Translations under genes and position numbers: made by a program
Notes under the pieces: generated by a model
The model's input: the letters and a program-made list of their open reading frames with translations, nothing else
What the model was told of the DNA's origin: nothing
The model's database searches: none
Source of the DNA: Rubrobacter sp.
GTDB taxonomy: Bacteria; Actinomycetota; Rubrobacteria; Rubrobacterales; Rubrobacteraceae
Direction of reading: 5' to 3'
Length of the DNA stretch: 6,585 nt
Assembly (NCBI GenBank): GCA_016781705.1
Contig: JADDPV010000283.1
Location: 1-6,585 of the forward strand
Shown: positions 1-6,494 of the stretch, in pieces
How positions within the stretch are numbered: position 1 is the first letter of the stretch
Layout of the letters: each line of letters begins with the position of its first letter

Positions 1-360
1 AAGGACCTGGCGCCGGAGGTACTACGGAAGGCGCAACGAGAAGATTTGAAACCCCGATTCGCCGTCCTCGACGACCCCTTCAACGGCTTCCCGGAGGCGA
101 GGGAGCTGGTGGACAGCTGCCGCAAGCAACACGGGTTTGATTGGATCCGGGCTACAGAAATCTTCGCCAACCTCACCGGCGGCACGACCTGCCTGAGCTG
201 GACGGTACAGCAGCTGGAGAACAGCCTAAGATGGATGAGTCTGAAACCCAGGACCGTAGCTTGCATAGATCGCCGAAGCCCGGAAGAACAGAGGCGAGAC
301 CCTTACATGGAAGGCGAAATGCAGGATATCGAGCCAGATGAGGAGAGAGACGGTGAATAA
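1..360 (+). CDS. Probable CARF-domain CRISPR accessory protein (3' end only)
   Basis: The frame is open from the first base to the TAA at 358-360, giving 119 residues; the true start lies upstream of the window. Residues 57-62 read NLTGGT, preceded by a short hydrophobic strand (IFA) and followed by a helix. This resembles the NxTGGTK-type nucleotide-binding loop of CARF domains, which bind cyclic oligoadenylate made by Cas10. A later strand (RTVACID) fits the end of a Rossmann-like fold. The lysine usual after GGT is replaced by Thr-Cys. The chain ends about 55 residues after the loop in an acidic tail, so no HEPN (R-x4-6-H) or PD-(D/E)xK effector follows the CARF part. Any effector domain must be N-terminal, or the protein is a stand-alone CARF protein or ring nuclease. 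Its end overlaps cmr1 by 8 bases, which ties it to the Cmr operon. The frame and CRISPR linkage are solid; the CARF call is motif-based and moderate. Confidence 0.6.
   Translation, partial: KDLAPEVLRKAQREDLKPRFAVLDDPFNGFPEARELVDSCRKQHGFDWIRATEIFANLTGGTTCLSWTVQQLENSLRWMSLKPRTVACIDRRSPEEQRRDPYMEGEMQDIEPDEERDGE
341..345 (+). promoter_or_regulatory. Shine-Dalgarno for cmr1, deciding the GTG start at 353
   Basis: AGGAG sits 7 bases before the GTG at 353. The alternative in-frame ATG at 338 lies directly against this SD and has only a weak AGGA at 323-326 in front of it, so the GTG start is preferred. Confidence 0.7.
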
Positions 361-1459
361 GCTCTCCGTAGATCTGAAGTTCGTCAGCCCGGCCTTCGTG
401 GGCGGCGCCGATCAAGAGAAAGCCGAGCTTCGAGTAGCGTCGATCAGGGGCCTGCTGCGCTTCTGGTGGCGCGCCGCGCAACCGCCGATGAGGCCGGTGG
501 AACTCCGGGAAAAGGAAAACAAACTCTTCGGCGGTACCGACACCGGCCAATCGAAGTTCCTGGCGCGGATAATCGCAGACGAAACCAGACCGCTGCCCAC
601 CGGAACAAGGGTGAACAACAGCATCGGCTACCTGGGATACGGGATAGCCGGGTACAAGAGGGGACAGGGGGTCCAGACCGACCGGAACGCGCTCGACGCC
701 GGCGGTCGGTATACCCTGCAACTGGTCTTCAAGAAAGGCGCCGCGGAGCGTAAGGACGAGCTGCTCGATGCCCTCTGGTGCCTCACGCACCTCGGCGGGA
801 TGGGTTCGCGCTCGCGGCGGGGCTTCGGCTCGATGGTGGTGACCGGCGTCGATGGCGCGGACTTCCCGGGCCTCCCCCGCTCCCCCGAAGACCTCAAGGA
901 ACAGATAGAGGAGAAGTTCCGGAGCTTGAGGATAGGCGAACGCGGCGGCCTCCCGGACTACACGGTCCTCTCCCGCCAGACCGCCGTCACGGTCTGGCCG
1001 CTTCGTACGAACTCTTGGGAGCAGGTCCTCCAAAAGGTCGGTGATCGGCTCAACGGCTACCGTTCCGCGCAAAGAACGGAGAGGTTCCACGACGACCGTG
1101 ACCTCATACGAGACTACGCTTACCGTGGAAAGCAGCCAACCCGCGCACCGCGGCGCGCCGCATTCGGCCTACCGCACAACTACTTCTTCAAGCCGAACAC
1201 GAAGGTTGCCGTGTCCGGACCAAACAGGGAGCACGACCGGCGGGCCAGCCCGCTCTTCATCCACCTGCACGAGCTTGCAGGCGGCGAGCTCGCGGCGGTA
1301 CTGAGCCTGATCCAAGCCCGGTTCTTGCCCAAGAGGGAGCAGGTGAAGATCGGCCCGGCAGGTAGGCACTCTCCGCAATACGTCCCGCCTCCGCACGACT
1401 TCGAGCCGATTCGAGGTTTCCTCTCCGAGCTACCCGACGCCCTGGAGGTGAGGATATGA
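353..1459 (+). CDS. cmr1: Type III-B CRISPR RAMP protein Cmr1
   Basis: Cmr1 is the RAMP subunit capping the 3' (head) end of the Cmr complex with Cmr6, near the distal part of the crRNA-target duplex. The product is 368 aa from the GTG at 353, a usual size for the family. The N-terminal ferredoxin-like RAMP fold carries the family hallmark IRGLLRFWWRA (residues 31-41). A glycine-rich RAMP loop, GGMGSRSRRGFGS, lies at residues 148-160. A second, degenerate RAMP unit contains RRASPLF (296-302), also typical of Cmr1. The start at 353 is chosen for its SD and because the protein then opens directly with the first RAMP strand; starting at ATG 338 would add five residues. The gene overlaps the upstream CARF gene (GTGAATAA) and ends in an ATGA overlap with cmr2. 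Family assignment is firm; the start is likely. Confidence 0.95.
   Translation: MNKLSVDLKFVSPAFVGGADQEKAELRVASIRGLLRFWWRAAQPPMRPVELREKENKLFGGTDTGQSKFLARIIADETRPLPTGTRVNNSIGYLGYGIAGYKRGQGVQTDRNALDAGGRYTLQLVFKKGAAERKDELLDALWCLTHLGGMGSRSRRGFGSMVVTGVDGADFPGLPRSPEDLKEQIEEKFRSLRIGERGGLPDYTVLSRQTAVTVWPLRTNSWEQVLQKVGDRLNGYRSAQRTERFHDDRDLIRDYAYRGKQPTRAPRRAAFGLPHNYFFKPNTKVAVSGPNREHDRRASPLFIHLHELAGGELAAVLSLIQARFLPKREQVKIGPAGRHSPQYVPPPHDFEPIRGFLSELPDALEVRI
1444..1451 (+). promoter_or_regulatory. Shine-Dalgarno for cmr2
   Basis: GGAGGTGA is a full 8-base match to the anti-SD sequence, 4 bases before the ATG at 1456. It is the strongest ribosome binding site in the window and lies within the last codons of cmr1. 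Confidence 0.8.
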
Positions 1460-3168
1460 AACAACTCCACTTCACCTTCGGCCCGGTCCAGGAGTTCGTC
1501 TCGGAGGCGCGCAAGACGGCGGACCTGTGGACCGGCTCCTACCTCATTAGCTACCTCGCCGCCCACGCGATCGCGGGCGTGCTCGAGGCCGGCGCCGAAG
1601 AAGGAGATTTCTTCCCCAGGATAGCGGGCAACCCCCTCATAGAGGCCGTCAGGGAACCGGACAAGCTCCCCGACAACGCCGCCTACGCCAGCGTCGGCTC
1701 CCTGCCGAACCGCTTCTCGGTGCTGACGAACTCCGACGAGGAAGGCCGCAGGTTCGCCCGGGCGGCCGACGAAGGCTTGGGGATGGCGTGGCTGACGGCC
1801 CACGACGCCTGCTGGCGGTACCTCACGGAGCGCCACAGTCCCCTGAGCGATAGAGCCAACATTTGGGACCGCCAGGTGGAGAGCTTGTGGGAAACGAGTT
1901 GGGTGATCTCCGAAGACCACCGCGCGCTCGCACGACGCAAGCTCATGCGCGCCTTCTCGCCGTCGGAGGAACCCGGTAGGAAATGCACCGTCTGCGGCAG
2001 GCGCGAGCAGCTGGGGAACAAGGGCTTCTGGCAGCCCCTCTCCACAGGGCTCGGGGCTGGCTTCCTGAACGCAAACAAGGAACGTCCCTGCACCGTCTGC
2101 CTCGTGAAACGGACGCTGCCGAGGGTCGGGGAAGGGGCGTTCGGCTGGACGGTGCTGGACGAACGCTTCCCCTCGACCCCGGACCTCGCCTCCGACACCT
2201 GGCGTAACAGGGTCGCCGCTGATGGGGAGTTGCGGGAGGCTCGGGAAGCTCTTGCGGCCGTGGCTGGGAAGCCGTTCGACCGGCTGGAGGGGGGATACTT
2301 TTATCCCTCATACCACGAGGAACTGGTGCCGGCCTCCGCGCTGAAGGAGCTGGGCGAGAGACTGTCGGCGCTCCACCGGGTGGCCGGCGTCCCTCGTCCC
2401 ACCTACGCCATCCTCGTCATGGACGGCGACAACATGGGCGCCAGGCTCTCCAGGCTGGACGAGCGGGGCCGCGCGGAGCTTTCGGAGCGCATACTGGATT
2501 TCAGCCTCCGGGTGCGCGCCGCCGTGGAGAAGGAAGGCGGAGCTTCGCGCCTCGTCTATGCCGGCGGGGAGGACGTGCTCGCGCTGCTGCCGATGGACCG
2601 GGCGCTGTACGTGGCCTGGAGGGTGCGCGAACTCTACCGGGAGGTGTTCGGGGAGTTCGACGAGTCCTATCGAGAGAGGCTAGAAGGCCAACCCGCGACG
2701 ATCTCCGCCGGGCTGCTGTACTGTCCTATGACCCTGCCCTTGAGGACCGCGACCCGGGAAGCGCACCGGCTCCTGGACGAGGACGCCAAAGACGGTGCGG
2801 GGAGGGACGCGCTCGCCATCGGCGCATGGAAGGGCGGTGGCGAGGTCCTGAGGGTAGCCCGCAAATGGGACCACCAGCGCTGGGTCGAAGAGTTGCTGAA
2901 CATGCTCGCCGGGGATGAGCCGCCCTACCCGTCCCGGTTCTTGTACCAGGCGCAGGAGATAGCCAGGAGTTTGGCCGATGACGTAGGGACCCTGGAGAAG
3001 CTCCTGGCGCTCGAGTACAGCGGCAGCCGGGAGGAGAGGTTCGAGACGCGGGACATGGACGAAGCAGAGAAGAGGATAGCCCCGCTCGTGCGGATAAGCA
3101 GAAAGGACGGAAAACTCGATCCCGCGCTCTTCCGGCTGGTACGGTTCTTCCAAGAGGAGACATCGTGA
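1456..3168 (+). CDS. cmr2: Cas10/Cmr2, large subunit of the type III-B complex, lacking an HD domain
   Basis: This is the signature subunit, which binds the 5' end of the complex and makes cyclic oligoadenylate when target RNA is bound. The product is 570 aa. It opens at once with the D1 motif GPVQEF...ARKTADLWTGS, which in HD-bearing homologues follows a roughly 200-residue HD nuclease domain; no HD pair occurs in the first 60 residues, so that domain is absent. A CxxC...CxxC zinc site is formed by C177, C180, C212 and C215. The second Palm domain shows MDGDNMG (322-328, with D323 and D325) and the hairpin AGGEDVLALLP, with GGED at 370-373 where most family members have GGDD. The rest is the helical D4 region. 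By family knowledge, the missing HD domain implies no collateral ssDNA cutting, leaving signalling as the likely output. The start at 1456 is fixed by the ATGA overlap with cmr1 and a perfect SD. Assignment is firm; cyclase activity with GGED is inferred, by analogy with GGDEF/GGEEF cyclases. Confidence 0.97.
   Translation: MKQLHFTFGPVQEFVSEARKTADLWTGSYLISYLAAHAIAGVLEAGAEEGDFFPRIAGNPLIEAVREPDKLPDNAAYASVGSLPNRFSVLTNSDEEGRRFARAADEGLGMAWLTAHDACWRYLTERHSPLSDRANIWDRQVESLWETSWVISEDHRALARRKLMRAFSPSEEPGRKCTVCGRREQLGNKGFWQPLSTGLGAGFLNANKERPCTVCLVKRTLPRVGEGAFGWTVLDERFPSTPDLASDTWRNRVAADGELREAREALAAVAGKPFDRLEGGYFYPSYHEELVPASALKELGERLSALHRVAGVPRPTYAILVMDGDNMGARLSRLDERGRAELSERILDFSLRVRAAVEKEGGASRLVYAGGEDVLALLPMDRALYVAWRVRELYREVFGEFDESYRERLEGQPATISAGLLYCPMTLPLRTATREAHRLLDEDAKDGAGRDALAIGAWKGGGEVLRVARKWDHQRWVEELLNMLAGDEPPYPSRFLYQAQEIARSLADDVGTLEKLLALEYSGSREERFETRDMDEAEKRIAPLVRISRKDGKLDPALFRLVRFFQEETS
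3154..3159 (+). promoter_or_regulatory. Shine-Dalgarno for cmr3 (GTG start)
   Basis: GAGGAG lies 5 bases before the GTG at 3165 and supports this non-ATG start, which overlaps the cmr2 stop as GTGA. Confidence 0.75.
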
Positions 3169-4292
3169 CGCCGGCGTGGCTCGGCCTCGAGCCCAACGAC
3201 GTCCTGTTCTTCCGGGGACCGGAACCCTTCGACGCCGGGGAGAGCGGGTATGTGGCGAGCGAGTTCCCGCCCACCCCGCGGACTTTGCAAGGCGCCCTGC
3301 GCGCCGCCTTCCTGGAGGCAAACGGCGTGGATATGGGAGAGTACGTGCGAGGAGATGCTCGCGGCCCGGTCGTCGAGGCGCTCGGGAGGGCGGACGAGGA
3401 GATAAAGCTGGACCTCCGCGGCCCCTACCTTACCAGGGAGGGCAAGCCGTGCGTCCCGGCCCCGCTGAACCTCGCGCGGAGAGACGGTGTGCTCGTCGGC
3501 CTCACGCCCGCCGAGGACCCGACCGTGGCGGACATCGGGGACGTCAGGCTACTCGGGCACGCGGACGGTGCCTCGAAGGTGGAAGGGGAGTGGCTCCTTC
3601 TCGAGGATTTGGAGAGCCTGCTCTCGGGCGGGGAGGTTTCCGCCGACAGCCTGTTCTCCCCACTCGGGGCGGACGGCGGGGGCTTCTTCCAGGAGCCGAA
3701 GGTAGGGCTCGCGCGCGACGCCAGGAGCCGCGCGGCGGCGGAGGGCATGCTGTACACGATCCTCACGCTGAGAGCCGGAGAGAACGTGGGATTCGCCGTG
3801 AGCATCGGGGGGCTTCCGCCGGAGACCCGGCTCCCCGAACTCTTGAAGTGGGGTGGTGAGGGCAGGTTCGTCTGGAGCCGCGAGATCGAAGCCCCAACGA
3901 CCGGGACGCACCGGGGAGAGGTAGCCTCACGGATAGACGAGACCGGAAGGTTCCGCCTCGTCTTCCTGCAACCCGCGCTCTTCGGCAGCGGGTGGCTGGC
4001 CGACGGGTTGGAGAGAGAGGACGCGCAGAGCGGCGTCCGGTGGCGCGGCGAGCTGGCGGGGATCAAATGCACGCTCGCGAGCGCCGCCCTGGACAAACCG
4101 CGCCGCATCGGCGGCTGGGATATGAAGAATAACCGCCCTTACCCGCTCAAACCGCACGTCCCGGCCGGAAGCGTGTATTTCTTCGAGACCGGGGTAGCGG
4201 GGGATTCTGTCGTGCGGGCGCTCGACGACGCGAAGCTCGGAGCGCACGCCAACATGGGGTTTGGTCACGTACTGGTGGGAGGATGGCGATGA
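3165..4292 (+). CDS. cmr3: Type III-B CRISPR RAMP protein Cmr3
   Basis: Cmr3 pairs with Cas10 at the base of the complex and holds the 5' repeat-derived tag of the crRNA (family knowledge). The product is 375 aa. The N terminus matches the family closely: LEPNDVLFFRGPEPFDAGE (residues 8-26) followed by FPPTPRTLQGALRAAF (34-49), a hallmark of Cmr3. Near the C terminus, GAHANMGFGH (359-368) is the glycine-rich RAMP loop. The start is GTG, set by an SD at 3154-3159 and the GTGA overlap with cmr2; the protein begins immediately with the first conserved strand, so no longer form is expected. It ends in an ATGA overlap with cmr4. Nothing appears truncated. Assignment is firm. Confidence 0.95.
   Translation: MTPAWLGLEPNDVLFFRGPEPFDAGESGYVASEFPPTPRTLQGALRAAFLEANGVDMGEYVRGDARGPVVEALGRADEEIKLDLRGPYLTREGKPCVPAPLNLARRDGVLVGLTPAEDPTVADIGDVRLLGHADGASKVEGEWLLLEDLESLLSGGEVSADSLFSPLGADGGGFFQEPKVGLARDARSRAAAEGMLYTILTLRAGENVGFAVSIGGLPPETRLPELLKWGGEGRFVWSREIEAPTTGTHRGEVASRIDETGRFRLVFLQPALFGSGWLADGLEREDAQSGVRWRGELAGIKCTLASAALDKPRRIGGWDMKNNRPYPLKPHVPAGSVYFFETGVAGDSVVRALDDAKLGAHANMGFGHVLVGGWR
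4277..4282 (+). promoter_or_regulatory. Shine-Dalgarno deciding the cmr4 start at 4289
   Basis: GGGAGG abuts the first possible ATG (4283) with no spacer but stands 6 bases from the second in-frame ATG (4289). The second is therefore the likely start, and it restores the ATGA overlap seen at the other junctions. Confidence 0.75.
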
Positions 4293-5167
4293 AGAAAGCC
4301 CTGTTGACCCTGTACGCGACGGCGTACCTGCACCCCGGCGCGGGGAGCACGACCGGCGCCATAGACCTGCCCGTGCAGCGCGAGGTACACAACGGGCTGC
4401 CCGTGATCACGGCCTCCAGCCTCAAGGGCGCCCTGCGCCAGAAGGCCGCCGAGTCGGGTGAGCCGGGAGAGGCCATCGAGGCCGTCTTCGGTCCCGATAC
4501 GGGCCGGCAAGACAAACACGCGGGGGCGTTGCTGGTCGGCGAGGCGAAGCTACTCGCGATGCCGATCCGGTCGCTAAGGAACGTCTTCCAGTGGACCAGC
4601 TCGCCGCTCATTCTGGACAGGCTCCGCCGCGACCTCGCCCGGATGGGCGCGGATCTCGCTGGCACGCCGACGCCGGAAGAGGGACACGCGGTAGTGCCCC
4701 CGGGGAGTGCGGCCAGAAGGCTCATCCTCGAAGAGTTGGACTTCGAGGCGCGCGAGAGCGAGGACCTCGGCGGGATTTTACGGGAGATCACAGCCAGGCT
4801 GCTGCCGTCAGGGGCGGGCGAATACCTCCTCGACAAGTTCACCAGAGACTTCGCCCTCGTCGGGGACGATGAGTTCCGCCACCTATGCCACGTCGGGACG
4901 CAGATTTCCGCGCGCGTGCAACTCGACGAGAACAAAACTTCGAAGAACCTCTGGTACGAGGAATCGCTACCCCCCGAAACCATCTTCTACGCCGTGGTGC
5001 TGGCCCAAAGCTCGCGTAACGGCAAAGGGATGAACGAAGACGAGGTGATGAGGAGCTTCGAGTCCGGTGTGGTCCACACAGATGGCGGCCTCTTGCAGGT
5101 CGGGGGCAACGAGACCGTCGGCCAGGGCTGGTGCTACGCGAGGCTCTCGGACGGAGGGGCGCAGTGA
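4289..5167 (+). CDS. cmr4: Type III-B RAMP protein Cmr4, backbone subunit and target-RNA nuclease
   Basis: Cmr4 polymerises along the crRNA and cuts the bound target RNA at 6-nt intervals (family knowledge). The product is 292 aa from the ATG at 4289. The motif GAIDLPVQRE (residues 23-32) contains the catalytic aspartate, which falls at D26, the same number as in Pyrococcus furiosus Cmr4; this also supports the chosen start over the ATG two codons earlier. SSLKGALR (43-50) is the conserved helix after the first strand. TQISARVQLDENKTSKN followed by LWYEE (221-225) and LPPET is the typical late region of the family. GGNETVGQGW (272-281) is the C-terminal glycine-rich loop. All key elements are present, so slicing activity should be intact. 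It overlaps cmr3 (ATGA) and cmr5 (GTGA). Assignment is firm. Confidence 0.96.
   Translation: MKKALLTLYATAYLHPGAGSTTGAIDLPVQREVHNGLPVITASSLKGALRQKAAESGEPGEAIEAVFGPDTGRQDKHAGALLVGEAKLLAMPIRSLRNVFQWTSSPLILDRLRRDLARMGADLAGTPTPEEGHAVVPPGSAARRLILEELDFEARESEDLGGILREITARLLPSGAGEYLLDKFTRDFALVGDDEFRHLCHVGTQISARVQLDENKTSKNLWYEESLPPETIFYAVVLAQSSRNGKGMNEDEVMRSFESGVVHTDGGLLQVGGNETVGQGWCYARLSDGGAQ
5153..5157 (+). promoter_or_regulatory. Shine-Dalgarno deciding the cmr5 GTG start at 5164
   Basis: GGAGG lies 6 bases before the GTG at 5164. A longer frame open from 5131 has no family similarity in its extra residues, so the GTG is preferred. Confidence 0.75.
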
Positions 5168-5526
5168 GGCTGCTCTCGCAGGAACGCGCCGCCTACGCAC
5201 TCGAGCGCGTGCAAGAGGCCGGCAAAGACCACGAATACGCCAGGCTCTGCCGCGACCTGCCGGCCATGCTCTTGCAGAACGGCATAGGCCAATCACTCGC
5301 TTTCTTGCGCTCCAAGAGGGATGAGAAGGCCGCCGGCAAGCTCTACGTGGACATCTCCGGGTGGCTGATCGAGAAGCGCCGCATCTACGTTGGAGATGAC
5401 CTCATCGAGGCGGTGGTAAGGGGGGAGCGCGGGGACTACATGGCTGCCCAGGAAGAAGCCCTGGAGCTCTGCGGCTGGCTCAAGCGGTTTGCGGACGCGC
5501 TCATAGGCAAGGAGGAACAAAATTGA
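5164..5526 (+). CDS. cmr5: Type III-B small subunit Cmr5
   Basis: Cmr5 is the small all-helical subunit that stacks alongside Cmr4 as the second filament and helps hold the target RNA; it has no catalytic role known (family knowledge). The product is 120 aa from the GTG at 5164, a normal size. The family signature is clear: EYARLCRDLPAMLLQNGIGQ (residues 24-43) running into SLAFLRSK. No RAMP-type glycine loop is present, as expected for a helical protein. The C terminus is charged (KEEQN). The frame could be opened 11 codons earlier at 5131, but those codons lie in the end of cmr4 and lack an SD; the GTGA overlap and SD favour 5164. It is followed by cmr6 through a TTGA overlap. Assignment is firm. 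Confidence 0.95.
   Translation: MRLLSQERAAYALERVQEAGKDHEYARLCRDLPAMLLQNGIGQSLAFLRSKRDEKAAGKLYVDISGWLIEKRRIYVGDDLIEAVVRGERGDYMAAQEEALELCGWLKRFADALIGKEEQN
5509..5515 (+). promoter_or_regulatory. Shine-Dalgarno for cmr6 (TTG start)
   Basis: AAGGAGG lies 7 bases before the TTG at 5523. The strong SD offsets the weak start codon, and TTG forms a TTGA overlap with the cmr5 stop. Confidence 0.75.
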
Positions 5527-6494
5527 ACCTTCCTCTCTACCGCTCCGTAATGGAACATCACCTTAGCGCGCGGAACACCCCGAACGCTTCCCTGATCTTC
5601 GACCGCTTCGTGAGGTGGGGCGACGGCTGGCAGGCCGGCGGTGAGCACAAACGAAAGGTTTTCGAGGAGGTCGCCAGCTACCAGGTTGACGTGAAGCTGT
5701 TGAGCGATTTCTTGGACCGCCAGCAACGACAAGTGGAGGGCCTCGGCGGGGTGACGCTGGAGGCCGAGACGCTCGGTCGCTTCGTCTCCGGTCTCGGGAG
5801 CGCGCACCCGTTCGAGACGGGCTTCGCCTGGCACCGCGTGCTGGGCGTCCCCTACCTCCCCGGCTCCGGCGTCAAGGGGGCGGTTAGAGCGTGGGCGGAG
5901 CAATGGTCTGACGAGAACGACGACACGCCCTTGTTCGGCGGCCCCGGCGGGCAGGGCGCCCTGATCGTGCTGGACGCCCTACCCGCGAAGCCACCCAGGC
6001 TGGAGACCGACGTCATGACAGCCCACTACGGCGAGTACTACGGGCAAGGGAAGCCACCCGGCGACTACCTCTCCCCCATCCCCGTCACTTTCCTCGCCGT
6101 GGCCGGCGGAAGCACCTTCCGCTTCTCCCTGCTGCCACACGCGAGAGGGGACGAAGAGTCCCTTCAGCGCGGCGCACGGCTCCTCAAGGAAGCCCTGGAG
6201 ACGATAGGCGCGGGAGCGAAGACGTCGGCGGGTTACGGCGCATTCACCGTAAAGGCACCCAGGAAAGACCTTCGCTTCGAGCAGATGAGGGAGCGAATCG
6301 AAGCGCAAAACCCCAACGATATCGGCTCCGTCCCCGCGCTCGTGGATGAATTGGCGAACCTCCCGGCTGGGCGACAGAGAAAGAAACTCGCGGAGCTACT
6401 CCACGGCAAGTTCTTGTCCGATGGCAAGAGGAGGAGGAAGCACCGCGAGAAAGGCTGGTTCGTGGACCTCCAAGAGATGCGAGAAGACGGGTGA
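5523..6494 (+). CDS. cmr6: Type III-B RAMP protein Cmr6 with C-terminal extension
   Basis: Cmr6 is the RAMP subunit joining the Cmr4 filament to Cmr1 at the 3' end of the crRNA (family knowledge). The product is 323 aa from TTG. The N-terminal PLYR (residues 4-7) is typical. The core shows GLGSAHPFETGFAWHRVLG (90-108), then VPYLPGSGVKGAVRAW (109-124). TDVMTAHYGEYY (162-173) and DYLSPIPVTFLAV (181-193) are further conserved blocks. GAGAKTSAGYGAF (229-241) is the glycine-rich RAMP loop, after which most Cmr6 proteins end. Here about 80 more residues follow. They look helical and basic, with LVDELANLPAGRQRKKLAELL and a KRRRKHREK cluster; no known domain is recognised in them. The start is set by its SD and the TTGA overlap. 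Assignment is firm; the role of the tail is unknown. Confidence 0.94.
   Translation: MNLPLYRSVMEHHLSARNTPNASLIFDRFVRWGDGWQAGGEHKRKVFEEVASYQVDVKLLSDFLDRQQRQVEGLGGVTLEAETLGRFVSGLGSAHPFETGFAWHRVLGVPYLPGSGVKGAVRAWAEQWSDENDDTPLFGGPGGQGALIVLDALPAKPPRLETDVMTAHYGEYYGQGKPPGDYLSPIPVTFLAVAGGSTFRFSLLPHARGDEESLQRGARLLKEALETIGAGAKTSAGYGAFTVKAPRKDLRFEQMRERIEAQNPNDIGSVPALVDELANLPAGRQRKKLAELLHGKFLSDGKRRRKHREKGWFVDLQEMREDG

Noticed and set aside
173..1090. Long open frame on the - strand (305 codons) opposite cmr1
   Set aside because: It lies antisense to well-conserved cmr1, shows no recognisable domain, and long antisense frames are expected in GC-rich coding DNA.
1798..1806. His-Asp pair in Cas10 (TAHDACW, near residue 116) as a possible HD nuclease motif
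   Set aside because: It lies after the D1 start motif, not in an N-terminal HD domain, and no accompanying metal-ligand histidines are seen.
1180..1920. Open frame on the - strand (246 codons) spanning the cmr1/cmr2 junction
   Set aside because: It is a shadow of two clear Cmr genes, with a low-complexity composition typical of GC-rich antisense frames.
4147..4983. Open frame on the - strand (278 codons) opposite cmr3/cmr4
   Set aside because: Ser/Arg-rich translation without any motif; antisense to conserved genes.
5131..5163. Extended N terminus of cmr5 beginning at 5131
   Set aside because: No SD is placed for it, it overlaps the conserved end of cmr4, and the family similarity begins at the GTG at 5164.
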